Below, one piece after another: positions 51,532 to 61,960 of a stretch of DNA of 64,000 nt. The stretch covers positions 2,976,001 through 3,040,000 of the forward strand of contig NZ_CAJQUM010000001.1 in NCBI RefSeq assembly GCF_907163265.1, read 5' to 3'. Made by a program: the position numbers and the translations under genes. The stretch comes from Georgfuchsia toluolica. Lineage in GTDB: Bacteria; Pseudomonadota; Gammaproteobacteria; Burkholderiales; Rhodocyclaceae. The notes under the pieces are model-generated. The model was not told the DNA's origin and searched no databases. It saw only the letters and a list, made by a program, of their open reading frames with translations. Every line of letters starts with the position of its first letter. Position 1 is the first letter of the stretch.

Positions 51532-52722
51532 ATGGCAAAAGGTAAATTTGAGCGGACGAAGCCGCACGTGAATGTAGGGACGATTGGGCACGTGGATCAT
51601 GGCAAGACGACATTGACGGCGGCGATAACCTCGGTGCTGTCGGCGAAGTTTGGCGGAGAAGCCAAGGCCTACGACCAGATTGATGCGGCGCCGGAAGAGA
51701 AGGCACGCGGCATCACCATCAACACCGCGCACGTCGAGTACGAGACAGCCAACCGGCACTATGCCCACGTTGACTGTCCGGGCCACGCCGACTACATCAA
51801 GAACATGATCACCGGCGCGGCGCAGATGGATGGCGCCATTCTGGTGGTATCGGCCGCAGACGGCCCGATGCCGCAGACGCGCGAACACATCCTGCTCGCG
51901 CGCCAGGTCGGCGTACCCTACATCGTCGTCTACATGAACAAGTGCGACATGGTGGACGATGCCGAACTGCTCGAACTGGTTGAAATGGAAGTGCGAGAAC
52001 TGCTCGACAAATACGACTTCCCCGGCGACGCCACCCCCATCATTCACGGCAGCGCCAAGCTGGCCCTCGAAGGCGACAAGGGTGAACTCGGCGAAGGCTC
52101 CATCATCAAGCTGGCCGAAGCCCTCGACAGCTACATCCCGGCCCCGAAGCGCGCCATCGACGGCCCCTTCCTGATGCCGGTGGAAGACGTCTTCTCCATC
52201 TCCGGTCGCGGCACTGTCGTTACCGGTCGTGTAGAGCGCGGCATCATCAAGGTGGGTGAAGAAATCGAAATCGTAGGCATCAGCGCCACCCAGAAGACCA
52301 CCTGCACCGGGGTCGAAATGTTCCGGAAGCTGCTCGACCAGGGCCAGGCCGGCGACAACGTTGGCGTCCTGCTGCGCGGCACCAAGCGCGAAGATGTGCA
52401 GCGCGGCCAAGTGCTGGCCAAGCCGGGCAGCATCACCCCGCACACCCACTTCACGGCCGAAGTGTATGTGCTGTCGAAAGATGAAGGCGGTCGTCACACC
52501 CCGTTCTTCAACGGTTACCGGCCGCAGTTCTACTTCCGCACCACGGACGTGACGGGCAGCATCGAGCTGCCGGCGGGGACGGAAATGGTGATGCCTGGGG
52601 ATAATGTCTCGATCACGGTCAAGCTGATCGCCCCGATCGCCATGGAAGAAGGGTTGCGCTTCGCCATCCGCGAGGGCGGCCGCACTGTCGGCGCCGGTGT
52701 CGTGGCAAAAGTTATTGAATGA
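51532..52722 (+). CDS. tuf: elongation factor Tu, copy 2
   Basis: Second EF-Tu gene, in its str-operon position. Its 396-residue product is identical to copy 1, and the DNA matches from the ATG to nearly the end. The last ~25 bases differ by synonymous changes (GGT/GGC, ATT/ATC, GAA/GAG) and stop TGA. Flanks are unrelated, so the match is confined to the coding region. GAGGAA ribosome site upstream. Confidence 0.98.
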   Translation: MAKGKFERTKPHVNVGTIGHVDHGKTTLTAAITSVLSAKFGGEAKAYDQIDAAPEEKARGITINTAHVEYETANRHYAHVDCPGHADYIKNMITGAAQMDGAILVVSAADGPMPQTREHILLARQVGVPYIVVYMNKCDMVDDAELLELVEMEVRELLDKYDFPGDATPIIHGSAKLALEGDKGELGEGSIIKLAEALDSYIPAPKRAIDGPFLMPVEDVFSISGRGTVVTGRVERGIIKVGEEIEIVGISATQKTTCTGVEMFRKLLDQGQAGDNVGVLLRGTKREDVQRGQVLAKPGSITPHTHFTAEVYVLSKDEGGRHTPFFNGYRPQFYFRTTDVTGSIELPAGTEMVMPGDNVSITVKLIAPIAMEEGLRFAIREGGRTVGAGVVAKVIE

Positions 52723-52737
52723 GCCGCAGGCTCATTC
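52717..52737 (+). terminator. hairpin spanning the tuf-2 stop codon
   Basis: GAATGAGCC (52717-52725) pairs perfectly with GGCTCATTC (52729-52737) around a three-base loop. It includes the TGA stop at 52720-52722. No T tract follows, so termination efficiency is doubtful. Confidence 0.45.
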
Positions 52738-52770
52738 ATTAACTTGCCAACGGCAAAACCAGAACCATCC

Positions 52771-52864
52771 CGACCCCCTTCCCGAGGAGGGGGAGGCGAC
52801 TAGCTGGGCCGCTTCGCTCCCGATATGTTTTATGCAAGTAGTTCTTGCAATGCGGCGGAGGCAG
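52771..52864 (+). repeat. dispersed repeat copy B before rpsJ
   Basis: Shares CCCCTTCCCGAGGAGGGGGA (52775-52794), a TTTTATGCAAGTAGTTCTTGC-like middle and GCGGAGGCAG (52855-52864) with copy A between gltB and gltD, in the same order. The rpsJ promoter boxes overlap its right end. Limits approximate. Confidence 0.6.
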
Positions 52865-52873
52865 TGGCAGAAT
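52845..52873 (+). promoter_or_regulatory. candidate promoter of the S10 operon
   Basis: TTGCAA (52845-52850) and CAGAAT (52868-52873) are 17 bases apart and about 50 bases before rpsJ. The -35 box lies in repeat copy B. A leader of that length gives little room for an E. coli-type L4 control structure. Confidence 0.55.
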
Positions 52874-52925
52874 GCCGCCCTCTCGCAATTTGCGCAGAAT
52901 TTGCGATCGCTCTTTAAGGATTTTT

Positions 52926-53237
52926 ATGCAAAGCCAAAGAATTCGTATCCGCCTCAAGGCCTTCGACTACAAGCTGATTGACCAGTCGGCGCTTGAGATC
53001 GTGGATACCGCCAAGCGCACTGGCGCCGTTGTACGTGGCCCGGTGCCGTTGCCGACGCGTATCGAGCGCTTTGATGTGTTGCGTTCACCGCATGTGAACA
53101 AGACCTCGCGCGACCAGTTTGAAATTCGTACCCACCTGCGCCTGATGGACATCATCGACCCCACCGACAAAACCGTCGATGCATTGATGAAGCTTGATCT
53201 GCCAGCGGGTGTCGATGTCGAAATCAAGTTGCAGTAA
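52926..53237 (+). CDS. rpsJ: 30S ribosomal protein S10
   Basis: Ribosomal protein and NusB partner in antitermination. The 103 residues ([20 protein letters not shown] ... VDVEIKLQ) match the family exactly in length. The ATG at 52926 has AAGGA six bases before it; the longer upstream frame crosses the promoter and is rejected. First gene of the S10 operon. Confidence 0.97.
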   Translation: MQSQRIRIRLKAFDYKLIDQSALEIVDTAKRTGAVVRGPVPLPTRIERFDVLRSPHVNKTSRDQFEIRTHLRLMDIIDPTDKTVDALMKLDLPAGVDVEIKLQ

Positions 53238-53323
53238 TTTTTGTGGCCGCTCGCAAGGGTGGTTGTTGCAGTGAATCGTAGTAAGGGTTTCGGCCAATCG
53301 CAGCCGGAGATTTGGAGAATAAA

Positions 53324-53962
53324 ATGAGTCTGGGCCTTGTCGGACGCAAGGTCGGCATGACGCGTATCTTTACCGATGACGGTACTTCCGTCCCGGTTAC
53401 GGTGCTCGATGTGTCGAACAACCGCGTCACACAAATCAAGACGCCTGATACCGACGGCTATGCCGCCGTACAGGTGACGTTTGGCAAGCGTCGCGCCAGC
53501 CGGGTGATCAAATCCGCTGCGGGACACCTCGCCAAGGCCGGCGTCGAAGCCGGAAACATCCTAAAGGAATTTCGCGTCGATGCGGAAAAGCTCGCCGAGT
53601 TCAAACCCGGCGATGTGATTTCCGTGTCGATCTTCCAGCCGGGCCAGAAGGTAGATGTCAGTGGCACCTCGATCGGCAAGGGTTTTGCCGGCGCGATCAG
53701 GCGTCACAACTTCTCCTCGCAGCGTGCCTCGCACGGCAACTCGGTATCACACAATGCGCCGGGTTCGATCGGCATGGCGCAGGATCCGGGCCGCGTGTTT
53801 CCGGGCAAGCGCATGGCGGGTCACCTCGGTGACATGGCCTGTACCACGCAAAACCTCGAAGTCGTGCGCATCGACGAAGCGCGCCAGCTGCTGCTGGTAA
53901 GGGGTGCGGTGCCCGGCGCCAAGGGTGGCGACGTGGTCGTTAATCCTGCAGTCAAGGCATAA
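53324..53962 (+). CDS. rplC: 50S ribosomal protein L3
   Basis: Early assembly protein near the peptidyl transferase centre. The 212 residues start [20 protein letters not shown] and contain [20 protein letters not shown] with the Gln region targeted by PrmB methylation in relatives. ATG 53324 is six bases after GGAGA; an upstream in-frame ATG at 53312 lies in the ribosome site. Confidence 0.96.
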   Translation: MSLGLVGRKVGMTRIFTDDGTSVPVTVLDVSNNRVTQIKTPDTDGYAAVQVTFGKRRASRVIKSAAGHLAKAGVEAGNILKEFRVDAEKLAEFKPGDVISVSIFQPGQKVDVSGTSIGKGFAGAIRRHNFSSQRASHGNSVSHNAPGSIGMAQDPGRVFPGKRMAGHLGDMACTTQNLEVVRIDEARQLLLVRGAVPGAKGGDVVVNPAVKA

Positions 53963-53971
53963 GGGGCGATC

Positions 53972-54592
53972 ATGGAACTGAAACTCATCAATGATCAAGG
54001 CCAGGAAGCTGCCAAGTTCAGCGCCTCGGATGCCCTGTTTGGCCGCGACTACAACGAGGCGCTGATCCATCAGATTGTTGTCGCCTACCAGGCCAACGCT
54101 CGCTCCGGCAATCGCAAGCAGAAAGATCGCGAAGAAGTTCATCACAGCACGAAGAAGCCGTTCCGCCAAAAAGGTACCGGACGCGCCCGTGCCGGCATGA
54201 CCTCCAGCCCGCTGTGGCGTGGCGGTGGACGCATTTTCCCGAATTCGCCGGAAGAAAATTTCACGCAAAAAGTTAACCGCAAGATGTTTCGTGCCGGCCT
54301 CGCTGCGATTCTGTCGCAACTGGCCCGCGAAGATCGTCTCGCCGTGATCGAGACTTTTGCCGTGGATGCACCCAAGACGAAACTGGTGGCGAGCAAGCTC
54401 AAGGGCATGGGGCTCGATTCCGTGCTCGTCATCACCGACAGCATCGATGAAAACCTGCAACTGGCCGCGCGCAACCTGCCCAACCTGCTGGTGCTCGAGG
54501 CACAGTATGCCGATCCGGTATCGCTGATCCGTTTTCCCAAGGTGCTGGTGACCAAGGGCGCCATGGCCAAGATCGAGGAGATGCTGGCATGA
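53972..54592 (+). CDS. rplD: 50S ribosomal protein L4
   Basis: The 206 residues include the long tunnel-lining loop ([20 protein letters not shown]). In gammaproteobacteria L4 represses the S10 operon; no matching leader is evident here. Overlaps rplW by four bases (ATGA). Confidence 0.96.
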   Translation: MELKLINDQGQEAAKFSASDALFGRDYNEALIHQIVVAYQANARSGNRKQKDREEVHHSTKKPFRQKGTGRARAGMTSSPLWRGGGRIFPNSPEENFTQKVNRKMFRAGLAAILSQLAREDRLAVIETFAVDAPKTKLVASKLKGMGLDSVLVITDSIDENLQLAARNLPNLLVLEAQYADPVSLIRFPKVLVTKGAMAKIEEMLA

Positions 54593-54903
54593 GCAAGAAT
54601 TTCAATCAGGAGCGTTTGCTCCAGGTGCTGGTCGCGCCGCAAATCTCGGAAAAGGCGACTTACCTTGCCGACAAGAACGAGCAGGTTGTGTTTATTGTCA
54701 CGCCCGATGCCACCAAGCCCGAGATCAAGGCGGCCGTCGAACTGCTGTTCAAGGTCGAGGTCAAGTCGGTCCAGGTGGCCAACCTCAAGGGCAAGAAAAA
54801 GCGCTTTGGCCGCTTCATGGGCAGTCGCAGCGATGTCAGGAAGGCATTCGTCTGCCTCAAACCCGGACAGGAAATCAACTTTACCGAAGGGGGGGCTGCG
54901 TAA
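54589..54903 (+). CDS. rplW: 50S ribosomal protein L23
   Basis: Tunnel-exit protein that docks trigger factor and SRP. The 104 residues include [20 protein letters not shown] and the basic [20 protein letters not shown]. Coupled to rplD by ATGA; rplB begins on the base after its stop. Confidence 0.96.
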   Translation: MSKNFNQERLLQVLVAPQISEKATYLADKNEQVVFIVTPDATKPEIKAAVELLFKVEVKSVQVANLKGKKKRFGRFMGSRSDVRKAFVCLKPGQEINFTEGGAA

Positions 54904-55737
54904 ATGGCACTGGTCAAACTCAAGCCCACTTCGCCCGGTCGTCGCGGCGTCGTCAGGGTCGTCAACGCGCATTTGCACAAGGGTCGTCCGCACGATGCGC
55001 TGACCGAATCGCAGATCAGCAAGGCCGGGCGCAACACGCACGGCCACATCACGACGCGGCACAAGGGTGGCGGCCACAAGCAGCAGTATCGCGTGGTCGA
55101 CTTCCGTCGCGACAAGGATGGCATTGCGGCGAAGGTGGAACGTCTCGAATACGATCCGAATCGCAGCGCCCATATTGCCCTGTTGCTTTATGCCGACGGC
55201 GAGCGCCGTTACATCATTGCGACCAAGGGCATGATGGTTGGACAGGAAGTGATCAGCGGCGCGGAAGCCCCGATCAAGCCCGGCAATACGCTGCCGATCC
55301 GCAATATCCCGGTCGGCACCACGATTCACTGCGTCGAAATGACAGCGGGCAAGGGCGCGCAACTGGCGCGCTCGGCCGGCACCTCCGTGCAGCTGCTGGC
55401 GCGTGAAGGCACTTACGCCCAGATCCGCCTGCGCTCAGGTGAAATCCGCCGTATTCATGTTGAATGCCGCGCGACGATTGGTGAAGTCGGCAACGAAGAA
55501 AACAACCTGCGCAAGATCGGCAAGGCGGGCGCAAACCGTTGGCGCGGTATCCGTCCGACGGTGCGTGGCGTCGTCATGAACCCGGTTGATCACCCGCATG
55601 GCGGCGGCGAAGGCAAGACTGGCGAGGGCCGTGTGCCGGTCAGCCCATGGGGCCAGCCGACCAAGGGTTATCGCACCCGTAACAACAAGCGCACGGACGG
55701 CATGATCGTCCAGCGCAGGCCGAAAGGTAAGAGGTAA
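54904..55737 (+). CDS. rplB: 50S ribosomal protein L2
   Basis: Largest 50S core protein, needed for peptidyl transferase assembly. The 277 residues include [19 protein letters not shown]-like RNA-binding sequence and the C-terminal [20 protein letters not shown] with the conserved His. Starts directly after the rplW TAA. Confidence 0.97.
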   Translation: MALVKLKPTSPGRRGVVRVVNAHLHKGRPHDALTESQISKAGRNTHGHITTRHKGGGHKQQYRVVDFRRDKDGIAAKVERLEYDPNRSAHIALLLYADGERRYIIATKGMMVGQEVISGAEAPIKPGNTLPIRNIPVGTTIHCVEMTAGKGAQLARSAGTSVQLLAREGTYAQIRLRSGEIRRIHVECRATIGEVGNEENNLRKIGKAGANRWRGIRPTVRGVVMNPVDHPHGGGEGKTGEGRVPVSPWGQPTKGYRTRNNKRTDGMIVQRRPKGKR

Positions 55738-55740
55738 GCC

Positions 55741-56034
55741 ATGGCACGTTCCATTAAAAAGGGCCCGTTCGTCGACGATCATCTGGTCAAGAAGGTCGAA
55801 GCCTCGCGCGGCAGCAACGACAAGCGTCCGATCAAGACCTGGTCGCGTCGTTCCACGATCCTGCCCGATTTCGTCGGCCTCACGATCGCCGTGCATAACG
55901 GCAAGCAGCATATCCCGATCTACGTGTCGGAAAACATGGTGGGCCACAAGCTCGGCGAATTTGCGCTGACGCGCACCTTCAAGGGCCATACCGGTGGCAA
56001 GAAAGCCGCTGCCGGTCCGGCCAAGAAAGGATGA
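55741..56034 (+). CDS. rpsS: 30S ribosomal protein S19
   Basis: Head protein pairing with S13. The 97 residues start [20 protein letters not shown] and include [21 protein letters not shown] short Lys/Ala/Gly tail ([13 protein letters not shown]) makes it slightly longer than usual. Confidence 0.96.
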   Translation: MARSIKKGPFVDDHLVKKVEASRGSNDKRPIKTWSRRSTILPDFVGLTIAVHNGKQHIPIYVSENMVGHKLGEFALTRTFKGHTGGKKAAAGPAKKG

Positions 56035-56036
56035 CC

Positions 56037-56366
56037 ATGGAAACCAAAGCAATTTTGCGCGGCGTTCGTCTGTCGGATCAAAAGGGCCGCCAGGTGGCGG
56101 ATCAGATTCGCGGCAAGCCGGTGGATCAGGCGCTCAACATCCTGGCCTTCAGCCCGAAGAAGGGCGCCACTATCCTGAAAAAAGTGCTCGAATCGGCCAT
56201 CGCAAATGCCGAGCACAACGATGGCGCCGACATCGACACGCTCAAGGTCAAGACCATCTACGTCGAGAAGGGGCCGGTACTCAAGCGCTTCACCGCGCGC
56301 GCCAAGGGCCGTGGCAATCGCATTGTCAAGCCCACCTGCCACATCTTCGTGACTGTCGGGGATTAA
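56037..56366 (+). CDS. rplV: 50S ribosomal protein L22
   Basis: Lines the exit tunnel; its loop is the site of macrolide resistance changes. The 109 residues start [21 protein letters not shown] use ATG 56037, five bases after AAGGA, rather than the ATG at 56031 that overlaps the rpsS stop. Confidence 0.95.
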   Translation: METKAILRGVRLSDQKGRQVADQIRGKPVDQALNILAFSPKKGATILKKVLESAIANAEHNDGADIDTLKVKTIYVEKGPVLKRFTARAKGRGNRIVKPTCHIFVTVGD

Positions 56367-56375
56367 GGAGAAAGT

Positions 56376-57251
56376 ATGGGACAGAAGATTCATCCGACCG
56401 GTTTCCGCCTCGCCGTCTCGCGTGACTGGACGTCGCGCTGGTATGCCACCAGCAAGAACTTCCCGAAGATGCTGAAGGAAGACATCGAAGTTCGCGATTA
56501 CCTGAAGAAGAAGCTGGCGCATGCCTCCGTCGGCCGCGTCGTCATCGAGCGCCCGGCGAAGAATGCCCGCGTTACCGTGTTTAGTGCCCGCCCCGGCGTC
56601 GTCATCGGCAAGAAGGGCGAGGACATTGAGGCGCTCAAGGCCGAACTGCAGAAACGCATGGGCGTGCCGGTACATGTCAACATCGAGGAAATCCGCAAGC
56701 CGGAGCTCGATGCGCAACTGATCGCCGATTCGATTGCCCAGCAACTCGAAAAACGCATCATGTTTCGTCGCGCCATGAAACGCGCCATGCAGAACGCCAT
56801 GCGCCTCGGCGCCCAAGGTATCAAGATCATGAGCGCGGGCCGCCTGAACGGTGCCGAAATCGCGCGTACCGAGTGGTATCGCGAAGGCCGCGTGCCGCTG
56901 CATACGCTGCGTGCCGATATCGATTACGGTACTGCGGAAGCCAAGACTACCTACGGCATCATCGGTATCAAGGTGTGGGTGTTCAAGGGTGAAGCGGTAG
57001 GCAAGGGAGAATTGCCGACGCTGGCGCAAGAACAAGCCGAGGAACCCGCCAAAAAAATACGCAAACCTTCACGTCCGGCCAAGGCCGAGGCGGGAGATGA
57101 TGCCAAACCCGCGCCCGCCGCAACCAAGCGCGCCGCCGTTAAGCCCGATACTGATAAACCCGGCGATGCAGTCAAGGCCGCTGTCAAGCGCGTGCGCAAG
57201 GCTGCGCCGAAAACCGAAGACACGACGGGCACCAAGGAAGGTAAGGAGTAA
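56376..57251 (+). CDS. rpsC: 30S ribosomal protein S3 with long basic C-terminal extension
   Basis: mRNA-entry protein with helicase activity. The 291 residues begin [20 protein letters not shown], with the KH motif [17 protein letters not shown]. The conserved part ends near residue 212 ([12 protein letters not shown]). The remaining ~80 residues are low-complexity Lys/Ala/Pro/Asp sequence, well beyond the ~233 of E. coli S3; such tails are common in betaproteobacteria. Confidence 0.96.
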   Translation: MGQKIHPTGFRLAVSRDWTSRWYATSKNFPKMLKEDIEVRDYLKKKLAHASVGRVVIERPAKNARVTVFSARPGVVIGKKGEDIEALKAELQKRMGVPVHVNIEEIRKPELDAQLIADSIAQQLEKRIMFRRAMKRAMQNAMRLGAQGIKIMSAGRLNGAEIARTEWYREGRVPLHTLRADIDYGTAEAKTTYGIIGIKVWVFKGEAVGKGELPTLAQEQAEEPAKKIRKPSRPAKAEAGDDAKPAPAATKRAAVKPDTDKPGDAVKAAVKRVRKAAPKTEDTTGTKEGKE

Positions 57252-57257
57252 TCAGCA

Positions 57258-57671
57258 ATGCTGCAACCTGCACGCAGAAAATATCGCAAGGAACAGAAGG
57301 GCCGCAATACCGGTCTCGCCACGCGCGGCGCCAAGGTTAGTTTCGGCGAATACGGTCTCAAAGCCATCGTTCGCGGCCGCCTGACCGCACGCCAGATCGA
57401 AGCGGCACGTCGCGCCATGACACGGCATATCAAGCGTGGCGGCCGCATCTGGATCCGCATTTTTCCGGACAAGCCGATTTCCAAGAAGCCGGCTGAAGTC
57501 CGGATGGGTAACGGCAAGGGCAACCCCGAGTATTGGGTCGCCGAGATTCAGCCGGGCAAAGTGCTCTATGAAATGGATGGCGTCGATGAAGCGCTGGCAC
57601 GCGAGGCGTTTCGCCTTGCCGCCGCCAAGCTTCCCTTGGCGACCACCTTCGTTACACGCCATTTGGGGTAA
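57258..57671 (+). CDS. rplP: 50S ribosomal protein L16
   Basis: Late-assembly protein at the A-site. The 137 residues start [20 protein letters not shown] and include the conserved [20 protein letters not shown], with the Arg hydroxylated by RoxA in relatives. Confidence 0.97.
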   Translation: MLQPARRKYRKEQKGRNTGLATRGAKVSFGEYGLKAIVRGRLTARQIEAARRAMTRHIKRGGRIWIRIFPDKPISKKPAEVRMGNGKGNPEYWVAEIQPGKVLYEMDGVDEALAREAFRLAAAKLPLATTFVTRHLG

Positions 57672-57674
57672 GAC

Positions 57675-57869
57675 ATGAAAGCCAGTGAACTCAGGCAGAA
57701 AAACGGCGCCGAGCTGGAAAAAGAGTTGCTCGACCTGCGGCGCGCGCAGTTTTCCCTGCGCATGCAAATCGCGACCCAGCAGCTCACCAACACCAGTCAG
57801 CTTGGCAAGGTACGCAAGGACATTGCGCGCGTGAAAACCCTTCAGCGTGAAAAGGCAGCGGCGAAATGA
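57675..57869 (+). CDS. rpmC: 50S ribosomal protein L29
   Basis: Small helical tunnel-exit protein of 64 residues ([36 protein letters not shown]). Its TGA overlaps the rpsQ ATG. Confidence 0.95.
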   Translation: MKASELRQKNGAELEKELLDLRRAQFSLRMQIATQQLTNTSQLGKVRKDIARVKTLQREKAAAK

Positions 57870-58135
57870 GCGAGACCAAGACAGTAGTACACCGCACGTT
57901 GCAAGGCCGTGTGGTCAGCGACAAGATGAACAAGACCGTGACGGTGCTGGTCGAGCGTCGCGTCAAGCATCCCCTGATCGGCAAGGTGCTGACCCGTTCG
58001 CGCAAGTACCACGCTCATGTGGAAGGCATGGAGGCGCATGATGGCGACCTGGTGCAGATCGAGGAAACCGCGCCGATTTCCAAGACCAAGGCGTGGCGGG
58101 TGACGCGCGTGATCGAGAAGTCGCGCGCAGTCTGA
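57866..58135 (+). CDS. rpsQ: 30S ribosomal protein S17
   Basis: Primary 16S-binding protein of 89 residues with [20 protein letters not shown] and [17 protein letters not shown]. Last gene of the S10 operon; a 212-base gap with a promoter follows instead of direct continuation into rplN. Confidence 0.96.
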   Translation: MSETKTVVHRTLQGRVVSDKMNKTVTVLVERRVKHPLIGKVLTRSRKYHAHVEGMEAHDGDLVQIEETAPISKTKAWRVTRVIEKSRAV

Positions 58136-58178
58136 ATGCTACGGTAGTACGCCAGTACAATTTATTTTATGAATTGTG

Positions 58179-58207
58179 TTGACGTAAAAAGGGGCACAAA
58201 GTAGTAT
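58179..58207 (+). promoter_or_regulatory. sigma70 promoter of the spc operon
   Basis: TTGACG (58179-58184) and TAGTAT (58202-58207) are 17 bases apart in a locally AT-rich part of the 212-base rpsQ-rplN gap. The leader to rplN would be about 135 bases. No gene is seen in 58136-58347. Confidence 0.7.
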
Positions 58208-58347
58208 TCGCCCCCTTGCTCGCGCCAGAGCCGCCGTGTTCAAGCAGTGGCTTGGCGAACGACCTAAAGGATCCCCGATCCGATGGGTTCCAAGACTGAC
58301 CGCTGTCGCGTGTCGACGTGTAAGCGGATTAAGTTGGAGAAATTACG

Positions 58348-58716
58348 ATGATTCAAATGCAATCGATCCTCGACGTGGCCGACAATACCGGCGCGCGTTC
58401 GGTGATGTGTATCAAGGTGATGGGCGGCTCCAAGCGCCGTTATGCCGGCATTGGCGACGTCATCAAGGTCAGCATCAGGGATGCCGCTCCGCGCGGTCGC
58501 GTCAAGAAGGGCGAAGTTTATAGCGCCGTAGTGGTCCGCACCGCGAAGGGCGTGCGTCGCCCCGACGGTTCGCTGGTCAAGTTCGACGGCAATGCCGCCG
58601 TTCTGCTCAACAACAAGATGGAGCCTATCGGCACCCGCATCTTCGGCCCGGTCACGCGCGAGTTGCGCACCGAGCGCTTCATGAAGATCGTGTCGCTTGC
58701 TCCCGAAGTTCTCTGA
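58348..58716 (+). CDS. rplN: 50S ribosomal protein L14
   Basis: Intersubunit-bridge protein and docking site of the silencing factor RsfS. The 122 residues start [20 protein letters not shown] and include [20 protein letters not shown]. The ATG follows TTGGAGA. First gene after the spc promoter. Confidence 0.97.
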   Translation: MIQMQSILDVADNTGARSVMCIKVMGGSKRRYAGIGDVIKVSIRDAAPRGRVKKGEVYSAVVVRTAKGVRRPDGSLVKFDGNAAVLLNNKMEPIGTRIFGPVTRELRTERFMKIVSLAPEVL

Positions 58717-58727
58717 GGATTCGGCTC

Positions 58728-59045
58728 ATGAACAAGATTCGCAAGGGTGACGGCGTGATCGTTGTTGCCGGCAAGGACAAGGGCAAGCGCGGCTCCGTGC
58801 TGTCTTGGTTCGACGATCAGCACGTGATGGTCGAAGGTGTCAACCGGGTCAAGAAACATACCCGCCCGAATCCGATGAAGGGACAACCCGGCGGCATCAT
58901 CGAAAAAGAAATGCCGATCCAGATTTCCAATGTGGCGCTGTTCAATCCAGTCACCCAGAAGGCGGACCGCGTCGGTTTCAAGACGCTCGAAGACGGTCGC
59001 AAGGTTCGGGTGTTCAAATCGAACGGCGAAAACGTCGACGCGTAA
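58728..59045 (+). CDS. rplX: 50S ribosomal protein L24
   Basis: Assembly initiator of the 50S subunit. The 105 residues contain a KOW motif ([20 protein letters not shown]) and [13 protein letters not shown]. Between rplN and rplE with short gaps. Confidence 0.96.
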   Translation: MNKIRKGDGVIVVAGKDKGKRGSVLSWFDDQHVMVEGVNRVKKHTRPNPMKGQPGGIIEKEMPIQISNVALFNPVTQKADRVGFKTLEDGRKVRVFKSNGENVDA

Positions 59046-59054
59046 GGAACCGAT

Positions 59055-59594
59055 ATGGCGCGCTTGCAAAGTTTCTACAAAGAATCCGTGATGCCCGAAC
59101 TGCAAAAAAAGTTCGGTTACAAATCTGTCATGGAAGTCCCCCGCATCACCAAGATTACCCTCAACATGGGGGTCGGCGAAGCGGTTGGCGACAAGAAGAT
59201 TCTCGAACACGCGGTTGGTGACATGACCAAGATTGCCGGCCAAAAGCCCGTTGTCACCAAGGCACGCAAGGCGATTGCCGGATTCAAGATTCGGGAAAAC
59301 TATCCGATCGGCTGCATGGTCACGCTGCGCGGCTGCCAGATGTATGAATTCCTTGATCGCCTGGTGACCGTTGCACTGCCACGCGTGCGCGACTTCCGCG
59401 GCATCTCGGGCAAAGGCTTTGACGGTCGCGGCAACTACAACCTCGGCGTCAAGGAACAGATCATCTTCCCCGAAATCGAATACGACAAGATCGACGCGCT
59501 ACGTGGCATGAACATCAGTATCACGACGACGGCAAAGACCGATGGGGAAGCCAAGGCGCTCCTCACCGCTTTCAAATTCCCCTTCAAGAACTGA
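59055..59594 (+). CDS. rplE: 50S ribosomal protein L5
   Basis: 5S rRNA-binding protein in the central protuberance. The 179 residues include [35 protein letters not shown] and the C-terminal [20 protein letters not shown]. Confidence 0.97.
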   Translation: MARLQSFYKESVMPELQKKFGYKSVMEVPRITKITLNMGVGEAVGDKKILEHAVGDMTKIAGQKPVVTKARKAIAGFKIRENYPIGCMVTLRGCQMYEFLDRLVTVALPRVRDFRGISGKGFDGRGNYNLGVKEQIIFPEIEYDKIDALRGMNISITTTAKTDGEAKALLTAFKFPFKN

Positions 59595-59601
59595 GGGAAC
59601 C

Positions 59602-59907
59602 ATGGCGAAAATGGCAATCAAGAATCGCGAAGACAAGCGCACCAAGACGGTGGCGAAGTATGCTACCAAGCGTGCCGCGCTCTTCGCCATCATCAACAAT
59701 GTAAAGCTGTCGGACGAAGAACGTTTCGAGGCGCGCCTCAAGCTGCAGGCGCTGCCGCGCGACGCGAGCCCGACCCGTCAGCGCAATCGTTGCGCCTTGA
59801 CCGGGCGTCCGCGCGGCGTGTTCCGCAAGTTCGGTCTATGCCGTTTGAAACTGCGCGAAAGCGCCATGCGCGGCGAAGTGCCGGGCATGACCAAGGCCAG
59901 TTGGTAA
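59602..59907 (+). CDS. rpsN: 30S ribosomal protein S14 (zinc-free long form)
   Basis: The 101 residues start [20 protein letters not shown] and end with the conserved [20 protein letters not shown] and PGMTKASW. The zinc-ribbon cysteines of short S14 are absent, the usual proteobacterial form. ATG 59602 is used; the longer frame overlaps rplE. Confidence 0.95.
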   Translation: MAKMAIKNREDKRTKTVAKYATKRAALFAIINNVKLSDEERFEARLKLQALPRDASPTRQRNRCALTGRPRGVFRKFGLCRLKLRESAMRGEVPGMTKASW

Positions 59908-59920
59908 GGGGGACGACGAT

Positions 59921-60316
59921 ATGAGTATGAGCGATCCTATTGCTGACATGCTGACCCGCATCCGCAACGCACAGATGGTCGAAAAGGCCTCGGTGACGAT
60001 GCCGTCCTCCAAGCTCAAGGTGTCGATTGCTGAAGTGCTGAAGGATGAGGGTTATATCGGCGACTATGTCGTGCGAGAGAACGGTGGCAAGGCCCAGCTC
60101 GACATCGCGCTGAAGTATTACGCCGGTCGTCCCGTCATCGCCCGCATCGAGCGTATTTCGACTCCGGGTCTGCGCGTCTATAAAGGCAAGGATGACCTGC
60201 CGCGCGTGTTGAATGGCCTCGGCGTCGCCATCGTTTCCACGCCGAAGGGCGTCATGACCGACCGCAAGGCGCGCGCCAGCAATGTTGGCGGCGAAGTCCT
60301 TTGCGTGGTCGCCTGA
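59921..60316 (+). CDS. rpsH: 30S ribosomal protein S8
   Basis: Central-domain assembly protein and, in E. coli, translational repressor of the spc operon. The 131 residues start [20 protein letters not shown] and include [20 protein letters not shown]. The second ATG (59927) is possible. Confidence 0.96.
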   Translation: MSMSDPIADMLTRIRNAQMVEKASVTMPSSKLKVSIAEVLKDEGYIGDYVVRENGGKAQLDIALKYYAGRPVIARIERISTPGLRVYKGKDDLPRVLNGLGVAIVSTPKGVMTDRKARASNVGGEVLCVVA

Positions 60317-60329
60317 GGAGAACAACGCG

Positions 60330-60863
60330 ATGTCACGTGTAGCCAAATATCCGGTCGACGTTCCCAAGGGTGTGGACGTCACGTTGAGTTCGAGCGAAAT
60401 CAGCATCAAGGGTCCGCTTGGCACCATGAAGCAATTCGTTCTGCCCTCGGTCAAGATCGAGCGCGAAGGCGACCAGCTGCTGTGCAAGGCCGTGGCCGGT
60501 GCGCCGAATGCAGGCGCCATGTCCGGCACCATGCGTGCGCTGGTGAACAATATGGTCAGCGGCGTCACCAAGGGTTTCGAGAAGAAGCTGACGCTGGTCG
60601 GCGTGGGTTACCGTGCCCAGGCTCAGGGCGACAAACTCAACCTGACGCTGGGTTTCTCCCACCCCGTGGTGCACATGATGCCCGCAGGGGTGAAGGTGGA
60701 AACCCCAACGCAGACTGAAATCGTGATCAAGGGGATCGACCGTCAACAGGTCGGTCAGGTAGCCGCTGAAGTTCGCGCCTATCGCGCGCCGGAACCCTAC
60801 AAGGGCAAGGGCGTGCGCTATTCAGACGAAACGGTGGTGATCAAGGAAACCAAGAAGAAGTAA
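60330..60863 (+). CDS. rplF: 50S ribosomal protein L6
   Basis: Binds near the sarcin-ricin loop. The 177 residues start [20 protein letters not shown] and end with [23 protein letters not shown] 60330 lies nine bases after GAGGAG; the longer frame begins inside rpsH. Confidence 0.96.
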   Translation: MSRVAKYPVDVPKGVDVTLSSSEISIKGPLGTMKQFVLPSVKIEREGDQLLCKAVAGAPNAGAMSGTMRALVNNMVSGVTKGFEKKLTLVGVGYRAQAQGDKLNLTLGFSHPVVHMMPAGVKVETPTQTEIVIKGIDRQQVGQVAAEVRAYRAPEPYKGKGVRYSDETVVIKETKKK

Positions 60864-60875
60864 GGGCGCGAAATC

Positions 60876-61229
60876 ATGGACAAGAACCAGACTCGTTTGC
60901 GCAGGGCGCGTAAAACCCGCGCCAGGATCGCCGAGCAGAAGCGTGTGCGTCTTGCGGTGCATCGCACCAACAGCCACATCTACGCACAGATTTTTTCCAG
61001 CTGCGGTACCCAGGTGCTGGCGGCGGCCTCGACGGCTGAAGCAGACGTGAAGAAGCAGGTACCAAACGGCGGCAACGTTGAGGCGGCCAAGGTGGTCGGT
61101 AAATTGATTGCCGAGCGCGCCAAGGCCAAGGGCATCGACGATGTAGCTTTCGATCGCTCGGGCTTCCATTTTCACGGCCGCGTCAAAGCGCTGGCCGAAG
61201 CGGCCCGCGAGAGCGGCCTCAAGTTTTAG
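60876..61229 (+). CDS. rplR: 50S ribosomal protein L18
   Basis: 5S rRNA-binding protein of 117 residues, with [20 protein letters not shown] and [20 protein letters not shown]. Next to rplF and rpsE in the standard order. Confidence 0.96.
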   Translation: MDKNQTRLRRARKTRARIAEQKRVRLAVHRTNSHIYAQIFSSCGTQVLAAASTAEADVKKQVPNGGNVEAAKVVGKLIAERAKAKGIDDVAFDRSGFHFHGRVKALAEAARESGLKF

Positions 61230-61241
61230 GCGGAGACCAAG

Positions 61242-61769
61242 ATGGCTAAACCGCAAGGCAGAAAGCAGCAACAGGCACAGGACAAACCCGATGACGGCTT
61301 GCGCGAGAAGATGGTCTCCATCAATCGCGTCACCAAGGTAGTGAAGGGTGGCCGGATTCTCGGCTTCGCCGCGCTGACCGTGGTGGGCGATGGTGATGGT
61401 GCCGTTGGCATGGGCAAGGGCAAGTCGCGCGAGGTTCCGGTTGCCGTGCAAAAGGCGATGGATGAAGCTCGCCGTAAGATGAACAAGGTCAGCCTCAAGG
61501 ACGGCACGCTGCACCATACGATCACCGGCAAGCATGGTTCGACCCGGGTGCTGATGCAGCCCGCTGCGCCTGGTACCGGCGTGATCGCCGGCGGCGCCAT
61601 GCGTGCGGTATTCGAAGTCATGGGCGTGACCGATGTCGTGGCGAAAGCCATCGGCCCAACCAATCCCTATAACGTCGTGCGCGCCACCATCAAGGGTCTG
61701 CTCGCGACCAGCACGCCAGCCGAAATTGCGGCCAAGCGTGGCAAGACCGTTCAGGAAATTCTGGAGTAA
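61242..61769 (+). CDS. rpsE: 30S ribosomal protein S5
   Basis: Accuracy-related protein. The 175 residues have the N-terminal double-stranded RNA-binding fold ([20 protein letters not shown]) and [20 protein letters not shown]. The spectinomycin loop VVKGGR appears unaltered. Confidence 0.96.
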   Translation: MAKPQGRKQQQAQDKPDDGLREKMVSINRVTKVVKGGRILGFAALTVVGDGDGAVGMGKGKSREVPVAVQKAMDEARRKMNKVSLKDGTLHHTITGKHGSTRVLMQPAAPGTGVIAGGAMRAVFEVMGVTDVVAKAIGPTNPYNVVRATIKGLLATSTPAEIAAKRGKTVQEILE

Positions 61770-61772
61770 GTC

Positions 61773-61955
61773 ATGGCCGACAAAAAAATCAGGGTGACGC
61801 TGGTCAAGGGTGTCATCGGCACCAAGCAGGATCATCGCGCCACCGTGCGCGGCCTCGGTCTGCGTCGCATCCGCCATACCGTTGAACTGGAAGATACGCC
61901 GGCGGTACGCGGCATGATCAACAAGGTCGCCTATCTGGTGAAGGTCGAGGGTTAA
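61773..61955 (+). CDS. rpmD: 50S ribosomal protein L30
   Basis: Small 60-residue protein with [20 protein letters not shown] and [20 protein letters not shown]. Lies three bases after rpsE. Confidence 0.96.
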   Translation: MADKKIRVTLVKGVIGTKQDHRATVRGLGLRRIRHTVELEDTPAVRGMINKVAYLVKVEG

Positions 61956-61960
61956 GAATC

